Translations under genes and position numbers: made by a program | Shown here: in pieces, positions 9,340 through 19,337 of the stretch | Position numbering within the stretch: the stretch's first letter is position 1 | Layout: every line of letters starts with the position of its first letter | NCBI GenBank assembly: GCA_012840135.1 | Contig: DUMA01000022.1 | Span: forward strand, 1 to 64,000 | DNA from: Thermoanaerobacterales bacterium | GTDB lineage: Bacteria > Bacillota > Thermosediminibacteria > Thermosediminibacterales > Tepidanaerobacteraceae | Direction of reading: 5' to 3' | Length of the DNA: 64,000 bases | Notes under the pieces: model-generated | The model's input: the letters and a program-made list of their open reading frames with translations, nothing else | The model's database searches: none | What the model was told of the DNA's origin: nothing

Positions 9340-10368
9340 ATGGAAAAAGTAACAAATAACAAGAAGATTGAAAAAGTATTAGAACTGGAGATATATCCAT
9401 TTCTGTATTTTCCTTTAAGGCAGGTGCTGCAAAAAGTACCGATGGATTCCTTGAATTTTCTTGAGGAAATAAGGATGAGGTTGCTAAAACCCCTAATGCT
9501 GGGCATCGGCAGTAAGGATTTTATAGTAGCTCAGGATGGAAGACTGACTAGCAGGTGTGAAGATGCTTATATTGTATCAAAAGAAGATATGGATAAAACC
9601 TTTCAACTGATATGTCAGGGGTCTGTATATGCGGTGGAGGATGAATTAAAAAATGGATTTATAACCCTTCCCGGTGGGCACAGGGTAGGCATAGCAGGAA
9701 AAGTTGTTCTGGAAAGCGCAACTGTTAAAACTATAAAATCCGTTTCGGCGTTTAATATAAGGATAGCCAGAGAAGTGATGGGTGCTGCGAATAAAGTGCT
9801 TCCCTACATTATAGACAAAAGATTTGGGATATACAATACACTTATATTATCGCCACCCAAAGCAGGCAAAACCACTTTGTTGAGAGATTTAATCAGACAA
9901 TTGAGTTCGGGTGTCGAAAGATTGAATATTAGGGGTTTCAAAGTTGGTCTTGTGGATGAGCGTTCTGAAATAGCATGCTGTCATAACGGCGTACCGCAAA
10001 ATGACGTGGGGCTTAGGACAGATGTTTTGGATGCATGTCCGAAGGCCCAGGGGATAATGATGCTATTAAGGTCAATGTCTCCAGAAATCATAGCTACCGA
10101 CGAAATCGGCAGAATAGAAGACGTAAAAGCCATCGAAGAAGCAGTTAACGCAGGGGTTTCGGTCATAACTACGGTTCATGGAACTGACCTGGAAGATATA
10201 AAGAAAAGACCCACTATACACAAATTGATAAATGGCGGTTTTTTTAAACGATATGTAATACTGGGCTTCAGTTCGGGAGTGGGGAGCTTGGAAATGGTAA
10301 TTGATGGAGAAAACTTTAGAACCATTTATGAAAATAGGATTGGAAGGGTGGTTTCAAATGCTGTTTAA
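9340..10368 (+). CDS. spoIIIAA: Stage III sporulation protein AA (ATPase)
   Basis: LSPPKAGKTTLLRDLIRQLS; VDERSEIA; first gene of canonical spoIIIA order. Confidence 0.95.
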   Translation: MEKVTNNKKIEKVLELEIYPFLYFPLRQVLQKVPMDSLNFLEEIRMRLLKPLMLGIGSKDFIVAQDGRLTSRCEDAYIVSKEDMDKTFQLICQGSVYAVEDELKNGFITLPGGHRVGIAGKVVLESATVKTIKSVSAFNIRIAREVMGAANKVLPYIIDKRFGIYNTLILSPPKAGKTTLLRDLIRQLSSGVERLNIRGFKVGLVDERSEIACCHNGVPQNDVGLRTDVLDACPKAQGIMMLLRSMSPEIIATDEIGRIEDVKAIEEAVNAGVSVITTVHGTDLEDIKKRPTIHKLINGGFFKRYVILGFSSGVGSLEMVIDGENFRTIYENRIGRVVSNAV

Positions 10369-10879
10369 ATTGTTGGGAGGTAGTCTGGTTATATTATCAT
10401 GCAGCATGATAGGTTTTCTCATAGCTGGACAATACCAGCTAAGACCGAAAATATTAAGAAATCTTCAGACAGCCATTTCAATGCTTGAAACAGAGATAAA
10501 CTACGGGCATTCCCCTCTGCCGGAAGCCCTTAAAAACATCGCGAAAAAGTGCGACAAAGTAATCTCAGAGCTTTTTTTAAATACCGTAAAATATATTTCA
10601 GAAAGGTCAGGACTTACAGCAGGCGAAGCATGGGAAAAAGCACTGGAAGATTTTTTTCCAAATTCAAATTTAAGCCGTGCCGATATGGAAATACTATCAG
10701 CCTTTGGCAAATATCTAGGAGCTACTGATATTCAAGACCAGATAAAAAATATAAAATTGACTCTGATCCATTTGAGGCAGCAGGAAGTTGCCGCTCTGGA
10801 GGAAAGACAGAAAAATGAAAAGTTATGGAGATATCTGGGGGTTTTATCGGGAATAATGGTATTCCTATTATTATACTAG
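10358..10879 (+). CDS. spoIIIAB: Stage III sporulation protein AB
   Basis: Operon position; MLFKLLGGSLVILSCSMIGFLIAGQYQLRPKILRNLQTAISMLETEINYGHSPLPEAL. Confidence 0.92.
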   Translation: MLFKLLGGSLVILSCSMIGFLIAGQYQLRPKILRNLQTAISMLETEINYGHSPLPEALKNIAKKCDKVISELFLNTVKYISERSGLTAGEAWEKALEDFFPNSNLSRADMEILSAFGKYLGATDIQDQIKNIKLTLIHLRQQEVAALEERQKNEKLWRYLGVLSGIMVFLLLY

Positions 10880-10896
10880 CTAAAGGGGTGTTTAAA

Positions 10897-11094
10897 TTGG
10901 ATGTTGATATACTGTTTAAAATTGCTGGAATAGGGATAGTAATATCAATATTGAGTAAAGTTCTTGATGAAGCTGGAAGAAAAGAACAGGCACAAATGAC
11001 TACACTGGTTGGAGTAGTAATTGTACTGATGATGGTCATTCAACTAATAAGCCAGTTGTTCTCCAATGTAAAGACTATGTTTCAGTTGTATTAG
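10897..11094 (+). CDS. spoIIIAC: Stage III sporulation protein AC
   Basis: TTG start; DVDILFKIAGIGIVISILSKVLDEAGRKEQAQMTTLVGVVIVLMMV. Confidence 0.92.
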   Translation: MDVDILFKIAGIGIVISILSKVLDEAGRKEQAQMTTLVGVVIVLMMVIQLISQLFSNVKTMFQLY

Positions 11095-11105
11095 GAGGAT
11101 TCTTC

Positions 11106-11492
11106 ATGGAAATTGTTCAGATAGTGGGTATGGGCATTGTGGCTACCATCCTTGTAGTCCTGCTCAAAGAGGACAAACCGGAGATTGCTCTTCAGATCAG
11201 TATAGTTATAGGGGCCATCATTTTTTTGCTTATGATCGAAAAGATCATATCAGTGGTGGATGTGTTGAAAAGCCTTTCTCAGAAGGCAAGTATAGACATG
11301 ATATATATGTCAACCGTGCTAAAAATCATAGGTATTGCTTATTTGGCAGAATTTGGAGCTCAAATATGCAGAGATGCGGGGGCCTCTTCTATAGCCTCCA
11401 AAATTGAATTTGCGGCAAAAATAATGATACTGGTATTGTCGCTCCCTATTTTGATGGCAGTTTTAGAGCTACTCATTAAACTCCTGCCCTGA
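11106..11492 (+). CDS. spoIIIAD: Stage III sporulation protein AD
   Basis: MEIVQIVGMGIVATILVVLLKEDKPEIALQISIVIGAIIFL; operon position. Confidence 0.93.
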   Translation: MEIVQIVGMGIVATILVVLLKEDKPEIALQISIVIGAIIFLLMIEKIISVVDVLKSLSQKASIDMIYMSTVLKIIGIAYLAEFGAQICRDAGASSIASKIEFAAKIMILVLSLPILMAVLELLIKLLP

Positions 11493-11506
11493 AAGGGGAT
11501 GGTATC

Positions 11507-12664
11507 TTGAAAAAAATCTTTTTTATAGTTTTAATATGTGTATTTGCATTGTTTTTCTTCACAAGACAGGTTTTAGCTCTGGATATTGTAGATGAACAAC
11601 TGCAGAATCTGGATTTAAATAATATTGATTCATTTTTAAAACAGATCAACTCAAAATATGGTGATTATATTCCCCAGTATGATCTGAACGATCTTATAAG
11701 TTCCATGAGAGGGCAGGGTGGTTACGATTTTGGGGGAGTTGTAAAAGGCATCATGAAATATGTTTTTAGAGAGGTTTTTGCAAATTATGCACTGCTTGGA
11801 CAGTTGATAGCACTTTCTGTGGTCTGTTCTGTTCTAAGAAATATAAATGCTGCTTTTGAAAGTGACAGTGTTGCAAAAGTTACATACAGCGTTGTTTATC
11901 TCATACTGATAGTTATAGCAATTCAAAGTTTTTCAGTGGCCATGATGGTGGGGAAAGAGGCTATAGAAAATATGGTGAATTTAATACAGGCTTTAATGCC
12001 TACCATATTTACATTGCTTGCATCCATAGGAGGCATAACGTCGGTGGCGGTGTTCAACCCTATTATTTTTGCAGGAGTTTCAGCCGCAAGTACCTGGATA
12101 AAAGACATACTCTTACCTGTAATGTTTTTTACGGCGGTCTTGGGATTGATCAACAATATTTCCGATAAGTTTCATGTTTCACTGCTGGCTTCGTTTTTAA
12201 AACAGGTCTGTGTTTTTTTGCTGGGGCTTTTTCTGTGCGTTTTCCTCGGAATACTGGTAGTCAAGGGAGCGGCATCGGCCACTATTGACGGTATCACTGT
12301 AAGGACAGCCAAATTTGCCTCAAAGAATTTTATTCCCATAGTTGGCGGTATATTTTCCGATACGGTGGATACTATTGTTGGTTGTTCCCTTATTTTGAAA
12401 AATAGTATAGGTTTTGTCGGCCTGCTGATGGTGTTGATGATCGCTATTTTTCCGGTCTTGAAAATACTATCCATTGTTTTTATATACAAGCTGGCAGGCG
12501 CCGTCATACAGCCTATAGGAGAGGAATCCATGGTTAAATGCTTGAACGATATGGCCAATTCGTTGATGATGATTTTTATATCGGTGGCTTCTGTAGCGAT
12601 GATGTTTTTTGTGGCCATAACGGTGGTACTGACAGTGGGAAATGTCACTGTTATGATGAGGTGA
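11507..12664 (+). CDS. spoIIIAE: Stage III sporulation protein AE
   Basis: Signal peptide, multi-TM, operon position. Confidence 0.93.
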   Translation: MKKIFFIVLICVFALFFFTRQVLALDIVDEQLQNLDLNNIDSFLKQINSKYGDYIPQYDLNDLISSMRGQGGYDFGGVVKGIMKYVFREVFANYALLGQLIALSVVCSVLRNINAAFESDSVAKVTYSVVYLILIVIAIQSFSVAMMVGKEAIENMVNLIQALMPTIFTLLASIGGITSVAVFNPIIFAGVSAASTWIKDILLPVMFFTAVLGLINNISDKFHVSLLASFLKQVCVFLLGLFLCVFLGILVVKGAASATIDGITVRTAKFASKNFIPIVGGIFSDTVDTIVGCSLILKNSIGFVGLLMVLMIAIFPVLKILSIVFIYKLAGAVIQPIGEESMVKCLNDMANSLMMIFISVASVAMMFFVAITVVLTVGNVTVMMR

Positions 12665-12669
12665 TTGTT

Positions 12670-13293
12670 ATGTTGGATAGTCTAGGATCCTGGATAAAGC
12701 AGATAATTCTTGTGGTTATGTTTACTACTTTTGTGGATTTTTTGGTGCCGAACAACAAGTTTTTACGGTATGCGAGAGTCCTGCTGGGCTTAATAGTAAT
12801 GATAACAATCATAAATCCTTTACTGATATTAATAAACAAAAAAGATTACTTTGGCGAGTTTCAATGGCAGTACAATTTGCAATTGATCGATCAGCAAGAT
12901 GTGATGAAACAGGCAGAAGTCTTTAATGAAAAAAATAACGAGTTGATTATAAAACATTATAAAGAAAACCTTATATCATTGATCACCGATCATATAAATG
13001 AAACAGGTGTTTTTGAAGTCATAGACATCGATTTAAAAATAGCCGAACAAAACGAAAGAAGCAATTTTGGAAAGGTAGATGGGGTGCACATACTGCTTAA
13101 ACCCAAAACTTCACCGATAAAAGATAAAAAAGACATTCAGAAAGTTTCGGTGAAAATCGGTGAGTTTGATAGTGAAGAAAAGAAAAAAAATTTTATAGAT
13201 TACAATCAGGAATTATCGGAGTTAAAAGGATATATTCAAAAACAACTTAATGTTTCTGAGAAAAAAATAATATTACAATTGGAGGGAAATTAA
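12670..13293 (+). CDS. spoIIIAF: Stage III sporulation protein AF
   Basis: MLDSLGSWIKQIILVVMFTTFVDFLVPNNKFLRYARVLLGLIVM; ORF-track start 12538 lies inside spoIIIAE and is too long. Confidence 0.9.
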   Translation: MLDSLGSWIKQIILVVMFTTFVDFLVPNNKFLRYARVLLGLIVMITIINPLLILINKKDYFGEFQWQYNLQLIDQQDVMKQAEVFNEKNNELIIKHYKENLISLITDHINETGVFEVIDIDLKIAEQNERSNFGKVDGVHILLKPKTSPIKDKKDIQKVSVKIGEFDSEEKKKNFIDYNQELSELKGYIQKQLNVSEKKIILQLEGN

Positions 13294-13886
13294 TGGAAGG
13301 ACAACAAAACATCAATGCTATATTTAACTGGCTGAAGAATCCGAAAAATAAAGCATTTTCCTATCTGATAGTGATTTTTACCGTGGGGTTTTTATTCCTT
13401 TCTGTGGCTAAAATCGTATCTCCTCCGGGGCCTTCTCAAGATATTGCTTCTTCTGGCGATACGAGTGTAGCTCAAATTTCTACCACCGCAGAGCAAACTT
13501 ATGAGGAAAGGCTTGAAAAACAACTGGCTGAGGTTTTAAAAAAGGTACAAGGCGTTGGAGACGTTAGCGTGATGATTACTTTGGAAAATGATATGATGGT
13601 GGAACCGGCCTTTAATACCATCGACAATCAAAAGACTTCGGAAGAAAAAGATAGTGAAGGAGGGGTTAGAACAATAACGGAGGTACAATCAAACAGACAG
13701 GTCGTAATACTTCGAAAGGGAGGAGAAGATGAACCGCTTGTCGTTAAAAAATCTACACCGGTGATAAAAGGTGTGCTTATTGTAGCTGACGGTGCTTCTT
13801 CTTCCAGGACAATCGAGCAGATTTCCAGGGCTGCTGCCACAGTGCTGGATATTCCGATTTACAGGATCAAAGTGCTGGCAAAATAA
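13293..13886 (+). CDS. spoIIIAG: Stage III sporulation protein AG
   Basis: YEERLEKQLAEVLKKVQGVGDVSVMITLE; operon position. Confidence 0.92.
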   Translation: MEGQQNINAIFNWLKNPKNKAFSYLIVIFTVGFLFLSVAKIVSPPGPSQDIASSGDTSVAQISTTAEQTYEERLEKQLAEVLKKVQGVGDVSVMITLENDMMVEPAFNTIDNQKTSEEKDSEGGVRTITEVQSNRQVVILRKGGEDEPLVVKKSTPVIKGVLIVADGASSSRTIEQISRAAATVLDIPIYRIKVLAK

Positions 13887-13905
13887 ATTTTTGGAGGGGA
13901 GAACA

Positions 13906-14463
13906 ATGACTTTTTTATTAAGAAAGAGAACGCTTTTAATAATAATTTTCGCTTCTATTTTCATTATTTCGGTTTATATGATGTTTTTGGGTAATTTTTC
14001 GAGGGTAGTCTTTGAGAAAAAACCCACTGCGCCTGATACCCAAAAAGTACTATCAAAATCACAAACATTGGAGCAGACTGCTCCGGGGACGGTGCTGAAC
14101 GAGAAAGAAAATAATAATGATTTCTTTATAGATTATAAGCTCGAGAGGGACCGCCTGAGAAGTCAGGAAGCGGATTATTTAAGAGAACTTATCAATAATC
14201 CAAATGCCACAAAAGAGTCCAGAGACCAGGCCCAGAAAGACCTGATCACCCTTTCACAGAGAGTGGAAAAAGAAATGGTAGTGGAAAACCTCATAAAGGC
14301 TAAAGGTTTTGAAGATGCGGTTATATTCATATCTAACGATTTTGCAAATGTGGTGGTCAAATCGTCAGGCCTTCAACAAAAGCAGGTATCTCAAATCACG
14401 GATATAGTCACGAAAACAACGGGTATTCCTATCGAAAAAATTACAATAATAGAGAGAAAGTAA
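13906..14463 (+). CDS. spoIIIAH: Stage III sporulation protein AH
   Basis: MTFLLRKRTLLIIIFASIFIISVYMMFL; YKLERDRLRSQEADYLRELINNPNATKESRDQAQKDL. Confidence 0.92.
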   Translation: MTFLLRKRTLLIIIFASIFIISVYMMFLGNFSRVVFEKKPTAPDTQKVLSKSQTLEQTAPGTVLNEKENNNDFFIDYKLERDRLRSQEADYLRELINNPNATKESRDQAQKDLITLSQRVEKEMVVENLIKAKGFEDAVIFISNDFANVVVKSSGLQQKQVSQITDIVTKTTGIPIEKITIIERK

Positions 14464-14575
14464 AATAAAATTATTATTGAAAAGTCTTCTTTTGAGCTTT
14501 TTGCAGGAATTAATTGTAATGTGTGGCTTTTTTTGTTATAATAATTACTGAGTGTATTGTTTGGAGGGGAAGATT

Positions 14576-14968
14576 ATGGAAAATCAAAAAATAGAAAATA
14601 CCAATGACAAAGGTTCAATAAAGATAGCCGATGAAGTAGTGGGCATTATAGCAGGTCTTGCCGCCACTGAGGTGGAAGGAGTGGCGGGCATGAGCGGAGG
14701 TATCGTTGGTGGCATTGCGGAGATTCTTGGCCGGAAAAATCTTTCAAAGGGTGTAAAGGTTGAGGTTGGGGAAAAAGAAGCTGCTGTCGACCTGTATATA
14801 ATAGTCAACTACGGAGTTCGCATACCCGAAGTGGCCTGGAAAGTCCAGGAGAATGTCAAGAAAGCCATAGAAAACATGACGGGTCTTTCCGTGGTTGAAG
14901 TCAATATTCATGTGCAGGGAGTAAACTTTGGCCAGCCGGCAAAAGAAGAAGAGAGCAGGGTGAAGTAA
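14576..14968 (+). CDS. Asp23/Gls24 family envelope stress protein
   Basis: GSIKIADEVVGIIAGLAATEVEGVAGMSGG; VAWKVQENVKKAIENMTGLSVVEVNIHVQGV. Confidence 0.95.
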   Translation: MENQKIENTNDKGSIKIADEVVGIIAGLAATEVEGVAGMSGGIVGGIAEILGRKNLSKGVKVEVGEKEAAVDLYIIVNYGVRIPEVAWKVQENVKKAIENMTGLSVVEVNIHVQGVNFGQPAKEEESRVK

Positions 14969-15020
14969 TGATACCCCCTGATATTTCAGGGGGTTAATTT
15001 CCTTTGAAAGGAGTTTGAAA

Positions 15021-15557
15021 ATGAACATTTTTGACAGAGTTATTTTAACGATATACTCCATGTTTTTAGCGCTGGCTTCAGTAATAGTTATAATCTTTTC
15101 TGCTCGATTAATATCTTTGGAGGATTTTGGGACAAGGCTTTCCATGCTTTACGGTCGATGGGAAGTTGGAGCAGTTGGTTTCATATTCTTAATCACAAGC
15201 ATAAAATTTCTCCTGTCAGGTTTAAAAACTCAGCATTACCCTGAAGCAGTCATTAAAAATGGAGAATTTGGCAATATAAGCATTTCACTGAATGCCATTG
15301 AAAATCTTATTTTAAAAATAATCCGGGATATAGAAAATGTAAAGGACGTAAAGGTGCACATCAAAAAGAGAGAGGATGCAATTTCGATTTTGTTGAAACT
15401 TGTTGTCAATTATGATGTAATTATTCCTGAAATGACCTCCGAGCTTCAAAAGTCTGTAAAAAACTATATAGAAACTACAGCAGGAATTACGGTAAAAGAT
15501 GTGAATATAAAAATAGATAATGTTTTTAACCCTTATAAACAGAGAACTGTAAAATAG
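15021..15557 (+). CDS. amaP: Alkaline shock response membrane anchor protein AmaP
   Basis: Two N-terminal TMs then Asp23-like C-terminus; between Asp23 and a DUF2273-like gene. Confidence 0.87.
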   Translation: MNIFDRVILTIYSMFLALASVIVIIFSARLISLEDFGTRLSMLYGRWEVGAVGFIFLITSIKFLLSGLKTQHYPEAVIKNGEFGNISISLNAIENLILKIIRDIENVKDVKVHIKKREDAISILLKLVVNYDVIIPEMTSELQKSVKNYIETTAGITVKDVNIKIDNVFNPYKQRTVK

Positions 15558-15559
15558 AG

Positions 15560-15787
15560 GTGATAAAAGTGGACTTTTTTCCTGATAATATTAAAGAACA
15601 TAAAGGAGAAATCATAGGAGCTATAGTGGGCCTAATTATAGGAATAATAATATTAATCTTCGGTTTTTTTAAGACTTTATTTGTTGTTTTAACTGGTATC
15701 ATAGGGTATGTTATTGGCAAATTCTTTGATAATAAAATGAGTTTAAGAGATTACCTGGATAAGATTTTACCTCCGGGAGTCAGGTAA
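15560..15787 (+). CDS. DUF2273-like small membrane protein
   Basis: GEIIGAIVGLIIGIIILIFGFFKTLFVVLTGIIGYVIGKFFD; position after amaP. Confidence 0.82.
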   Translation: MIKVDFFPDNIKEHKGEIIGAIVGLIIGIIILIFGFFKTLFVVLTGIIGYVIGKFFDNKMSLRDYLDKILPPGVR

Positions 15788-15791
15788 GGGA

Positions 15792-16220
15792 GTGCTTTTT
15801 TTGAGTAGGAGAAAGGCGAGAGAACTGGCATTTAAAATGTTGTTTGCCATTCATGAAGGCAAAAACACCATAGAAGAAGCGGCAGAAATTGTATTATCAA
15901 GCTCTATCAATGAACAGCAAAAAGATTTTATTTTTAAAGAGGTTAGGGGAACCCTCGAACATCTTGAAGTTATTGATAAAACCATTCAAAAGTATTTGTC
16001 TGCATGGGACCTGGAAAGACTTGCCGGCACCGATAGGAATATTCTCCGGCTGGCGATTTATGAGATGCTTTTTTGTGAAGATATTCCCGTCAGCGTATCT
16101 ATAAATGAAGCGGTGGATATGGCAAAAAAATATTGCGATGAGCAATCATACAAATATATCAATGGTTTACTCGGCGCTGTGGCAAAGGAAGAAATAAAAA
16201 GGGAGTCTTCCGGGGGGTAA
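15792..16220 (+). CDS. nusB: Transcription antitermination factor NusB
   Basis: SRRKARELAFKMLFAIHEG; WDLERLAGTDRNILRLAIYEMLF; NEAVDMAKKY. Confidence 0.96.
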   Translation: MLFLSRRKARELAFKMLFAIHEGKNTIEEAAEIVLSSSINEQQKDFIFKEVRGTLEHLEVIDKTIQKYLSAWDLERLAGTDRNILRLAIYEMLFCEDIPVSVSINEAVDMAKKYCDEQSYKYINGLLGAVAKEEIKRESSGG

Positions 16221-16225
16221 TTTTA

Positions 16226-17431
16226 TTGAAGCCGGTTTTTAGTGTGAGTGAAGTGACTCAGATAATCAAAAATCTGTTGGAAGGAAGTGCTTTTCTTCAG
16301 CAGGTATACATAAAAGGAGAAATCTCTAATTTTAAGCATCATATATCGGGTCACATGTATTTTACCCTGAAAGATGAAAAATCTCAAATTCGATGTATAA
16401 TGTTTCGAAGCAGCAATATTTTACTAAATTTTAATCCCGAAAACGGCATGAAAGTTACAGCCTTCGGCCATATAAGTGTTTTTGAAAAAACCGGGGAATA
16501 CCAGTTGTATGTTGAGGATCTGGAACCGGAAGGTGTAGGAGACTTACATATAGCTTTTGAAAGATTAAAGGCCAAGCTTGAAAAGGAAGGATTATTTAAT
16601 CCGGCGAGGAAAAGGCCAATACCTTTTCTTCCCCGCAGGATCGGTTTGGTCACTTCTATTACCGGGGCGGCTGTCAGGGATTTGCTAACCGTAATAAAAA
16701 GAAGATACCCAAATGCAAATATTGTTATAGCGCCAGTATTGGTCCAGGGCAAGGAAGCTGCCAGCCAAATATGTTCTGCCATAGGCGATCTCAATAATCT
16801 GGGCGAAGTTGAAGTGATAATAGTTGGCCGAGGTGGGGGTTCAATAGAAGAATTGTGGGCATTTAATGAAGAAACAGTTGCAAGAGCTATTTATAGCTCA
16901 AAAGTTCCGGTCATATCAGCTGTGGGCCATGAAACGGACATTACCATAGCCGACCTTGTAGCAGATAAAAGGGCACCTACACCTTCGGCTGCGGGAGAAA
17001 TGGTGGTGCCTGAAAAAAACGTACTTAAAAATGAAATAAGGCAGTTAAAAAACCGTTTGATTACTGCTGCGATGAGCAATATCAATCTCAAGCGACAGAG
17101 ATTGGAATATATCCGAAAGTCCGCAACCTTCATCAAAGCTAGAAACATGGTTTTGAATTACAGGTATGAACTGGACCGACATGTGCACAATCTTTTTAAA
17201 AACATGAAGATACAAATCGATGGTAAAAAACTAATTTTTAAAAGCCAGGTAAGCAAGCTTCAGGCATTGAGTCCACTGGCAGTGCTGCAGCGAGGTTATA
17301 GCATTTGTCAAAGCTTTCAAAGCCAAAAGATCATAAGAAAAGTTGAAGATGTTTGTATTGGAGAAATGGTTTTTGTGGTGCTTTCGGATGGTAAACTGCT
17401 GTGCAGGGTAAAGGACAGGGGAAAAAGGTGA
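16226..17431 (+). CDS. xseA: Exodeoxyribonuclease VII large subunit
   Basis: VYIKGEISNFKHHISGHMYFTLKDEKSQIRCIMFR; GRGGGSIEELWAFNEE; SAVGHETDITIADLVAD. Confidence 0.97.
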   Translation: MKPVFSVSEVTQIIKNLLEGSAFLQQVYIKGEISNFKHHISGHMYFTLKDEKSQIRCIMFRSSNILLNFNPENGMKVTAFGHISVFEKTGEYQLYVEDLEPEGVGDLHIAFERLKAKLEKEGLFNPARKRPIPFLPRRIGLVTSITGAAVRDLLTVIKRRYPNANIVIAPVLVQGKEAASQICSAIGDLNNLGEVEVIIVGRGGGSIEELWAFNEETVARAIYSSKVPVISAVGHETDITIADLVADKRAPTPSAAGEMVVPEKNVLKNEIRQLKNRLITAAMSNINLKRQRLEYIRKSATFIKARNMVLNYRYELDRHVHNLFKNMKIQIDGKKLIFKSQVSKLQALSPLAVLQRGYSICQSFQSQKIIRKVEDVCIGEMVFVVLSDGKLLCRVKDRGKR

Positions 17432-17437
17432 TCGAAG

Positions 17438-17683
17438 ATGAAGACTAATAAGTATAAATACGAAGAGGTATTGAGCAGATTGGAGGAAATCACCAACCAG
17501 CTTGAAAAAGGGAACCTGACGTTGGAAGAGGCTTTAACACTTTTTGAAGAAGGTATAAACTTGACAAAAGTATGTTCTAAAATACTTGATGAAGCCGAAG
17601 GAAAAATAGAAGTATTAGTAAAAGACCTGAATGGCAATATATCTTTAAAAGACTTTAATGGAGGTTCTGAAGAGATTGGATGA
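17438..17683 (+). CDS. xseB: Exodeoxyribonuclease VII small subunit
   Basis: YEEVLSRLEEITNQLEKGNLTLEEALTLFEEGINL. Confidence 0.96.
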   Translation: MKTNKYKYEEVLSRLEEITNQLEKGNLTLEEALTLFEEGINLTKVCSKILDEAEGKIEVLVKDLNGNISLKDFNGGSEEIG

Positions 17684-18566
17684 ATTTGAAAAATTATTGA
17701 ATCAAAGAGCAAAAATAGTCGATGCTGCTCTGGATTTTTATTTGCCCAGGGAAAGTGATTATCCGGAGAAGATACATAGAGCAATGCGATACAGCGCTCT
17801 TGCCGGAGGGAAAAGGTTAAGACCCGTAATGGTTATGGAAAGCGCGAAACTGTTCGGTTTACCCTTTGAAAAAGTCCTTCCTACTGCTTGCGGCATAGAA
17901 ATGATACATACTTATTCGCTCATACACGATGATTTGCCCGTGATGGACAATGACGATTACCGGCGCGGAAAGCCCACCTGTCATAAAGTTTTTGGAGATG
18001 CGGTAGCGTTGCTGGCCGGAGATGCTCTTCTAACACATGCTTTTTCAGTCATTTCAAAAAACTCCAGAATTGATGGTATTTCTCCTTTAGCGGTGATTGA
18101 AGTAATAGAGAGGGTGGCCTGTGAAGCCGGCAGCAAGGGAATGGTGGGGGGTCAAACTGTAGATATAGAAACAACCGGTATGAGTATAGATAAAGAAACT
18201 CTATTATATATTGACAGGCATAAGACAGGATGCTTGATCTGTGCTTCACTCTGGGCCGGCGCAAGACTTGCCGAAGCTTCAAAGCAGGATTTAAATGTGA
18301 TAAACAAATATGGTGAAAAGATCGGCTTAATATTTCAAATAGTTGATGATATCCTGGATATCAAGGGTGATGAAAAATTACTAGGCAAACCTATAGGTAG
18401 TGATGCAAAAAATAAAAAAAATACTTTTCCTTCCCTTTTAGGTTTTCAAGAATCTCTTGAAATGCTGGAATGTCTCTGCAAGGAAGCAAAAGGGCTTATA
18501 TCCGAGTTCGATGGCAGCGATTTTTTTATGAATCTGGTAGATTATTTAAAGTCAAGGCGTTATTGA
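17658..18566 (+). CDS. ispA: Polyprenyl (farnesyl) diphosphate synthase
   Basis: YSLIHDDLPVMDNDDYRRGKPTCH and QIVDDILD Asp-rich motifs. Confidence 0.96.
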   Translation: MEVLKRLDEFEKLLNQRAKIVDAALDFYLPRESDYPEKIHRAMRYSALAGGKRLRPVMVMESAKLFGLPFEKVLPTACGIEMIHTYSLIHDDLPVMDNDDYRRGKPTCHKVFGDAVALLAGDALLTHAFSVISKNSRIDGISPLAVIEVIERVACEAGSKGMVGGQTVDIETTGMSIDKETLLYIDRHKTGCLICASLWAGARLAEASKQDLNVINKYGEKIGLIFQIVDDILDIKGDEKLLGKPIGSDAKNKKNTFPSLLGFQESLEMLECLCKEAKGLISEFDGSDFFMNLVDYLKSRRY

Positions 18567-18671
18567 ATCCTGTGGTGTTTCGTTGTATGAATCATTGACC
18601 AGTGTTGATGCACTATATTTCAGTAAGTGGGTTTAGCCTGCTTTTTTGGTTGATAGCCGCTTTTTATCAAT

Positions 18672-18700
18672 TTGAAGGGCTATATCTTTTGTGATATAAT
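18672..18700 (+). promoter_or_regulatory. Sigma-A-type promoter for OLE RNA
   Basis: TTGAAG (18672-18677), 17-nt spacer, TATAAT (18695-18700). Confidence 0.75.
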
Positions 18701-18715
18701 AATTTTCGAATCGAA

Positions 18716-19320
18716 AAACAGGTGGTACAGTATTCTAGTCAAAATCGCTTCTCTGAAGGCGGGGCTAAAAATCCGTCAAGGGCACATCGATGAAGTTCCT
18801 AGTGCTGGCTGCCGACGCCCAGTCGGGGGCTGGTGCTGGGAGTAAGGGAGCTGGGGCGATCTACAATGGCATGTAGGCGTTGACCCTACTCCCGTGGAGA
18901 CCCAAGTTCGTGACTGAAAGGGATATCCTGAAGTTATGGCTTGGGGTGTGAACCTGCATTCGATTACATGTTGGGTGCAGTGTAGCCTGCCTTGAGTGAA
19001 AAGGGTGGAAAAAGGCATTTTGGTCCAAAATTTGAATTGGCCAATTCAAATTTTGGAGAATACCCTTTGAAACCTTTTTTGCAAAAGAGGCTAGGAGAAG
19101 ATGGATTTTGGTGGGGAAAACCCCTAGACTGTTCCATATGGAAGTGGATTGAGGATTACAGTGTGGACTAAGTGGTAATCTAGCATTGCCTATGGTGACA
19201 TGGCAAAGGCGGGCTTAAAGGGGAACCGTCTTATCGGCGACGATAGGATGCCTTCCTGGGAAATCCAGCTGGACCTAAGCCACAAAATTTACTCAATTCA
19301 CTGCCACCTGTTTCGGTAAA
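18716..19320 (+). ncRNA. OLE RNA (ornate, large, extremophilic)
   Basis: About 605-nt non-coding, structured interval between ispA and a multi-TM protein gene; closing helix AAACAGGTGG (18716-18725)/CCACCTGTTT (19304-19313); matches known OLE location and size. Confidence 0.9.
19025..19056. repeat. Perfect 32-nt palindrome inside OLE RNA
   Basis: CCAAAATTTGAATTGG|CCAATTCAAATTTTGG. Confidence 0.9.
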
Positions 19321-19337
19321 CTTATGGAGGTTAAAAG

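Noticed and set aside
12172-12648. 158-aa minus-strand ORF opposite spoIIIAE
   Set aside because: Antisense shadow ORF of a well-supported gene; no SD; Thr/Ile/Ser-rich composition typical of reverse-frame translation.
14515-14545. Sigma-H promoter at GCAGGAATT upstream of Asp23
   Set aside because: No RnnGAAT at 11-12 nt; a TATAAT downstream makes a sigma-A promoter more likely.
18776-19049. Minus-strand ORFs 18776-19018 and 18861-19049
   Set aside because: They lie entirely inside the structured OLE RNA, have no SD, and show low-complexity, non-protein-like composition.
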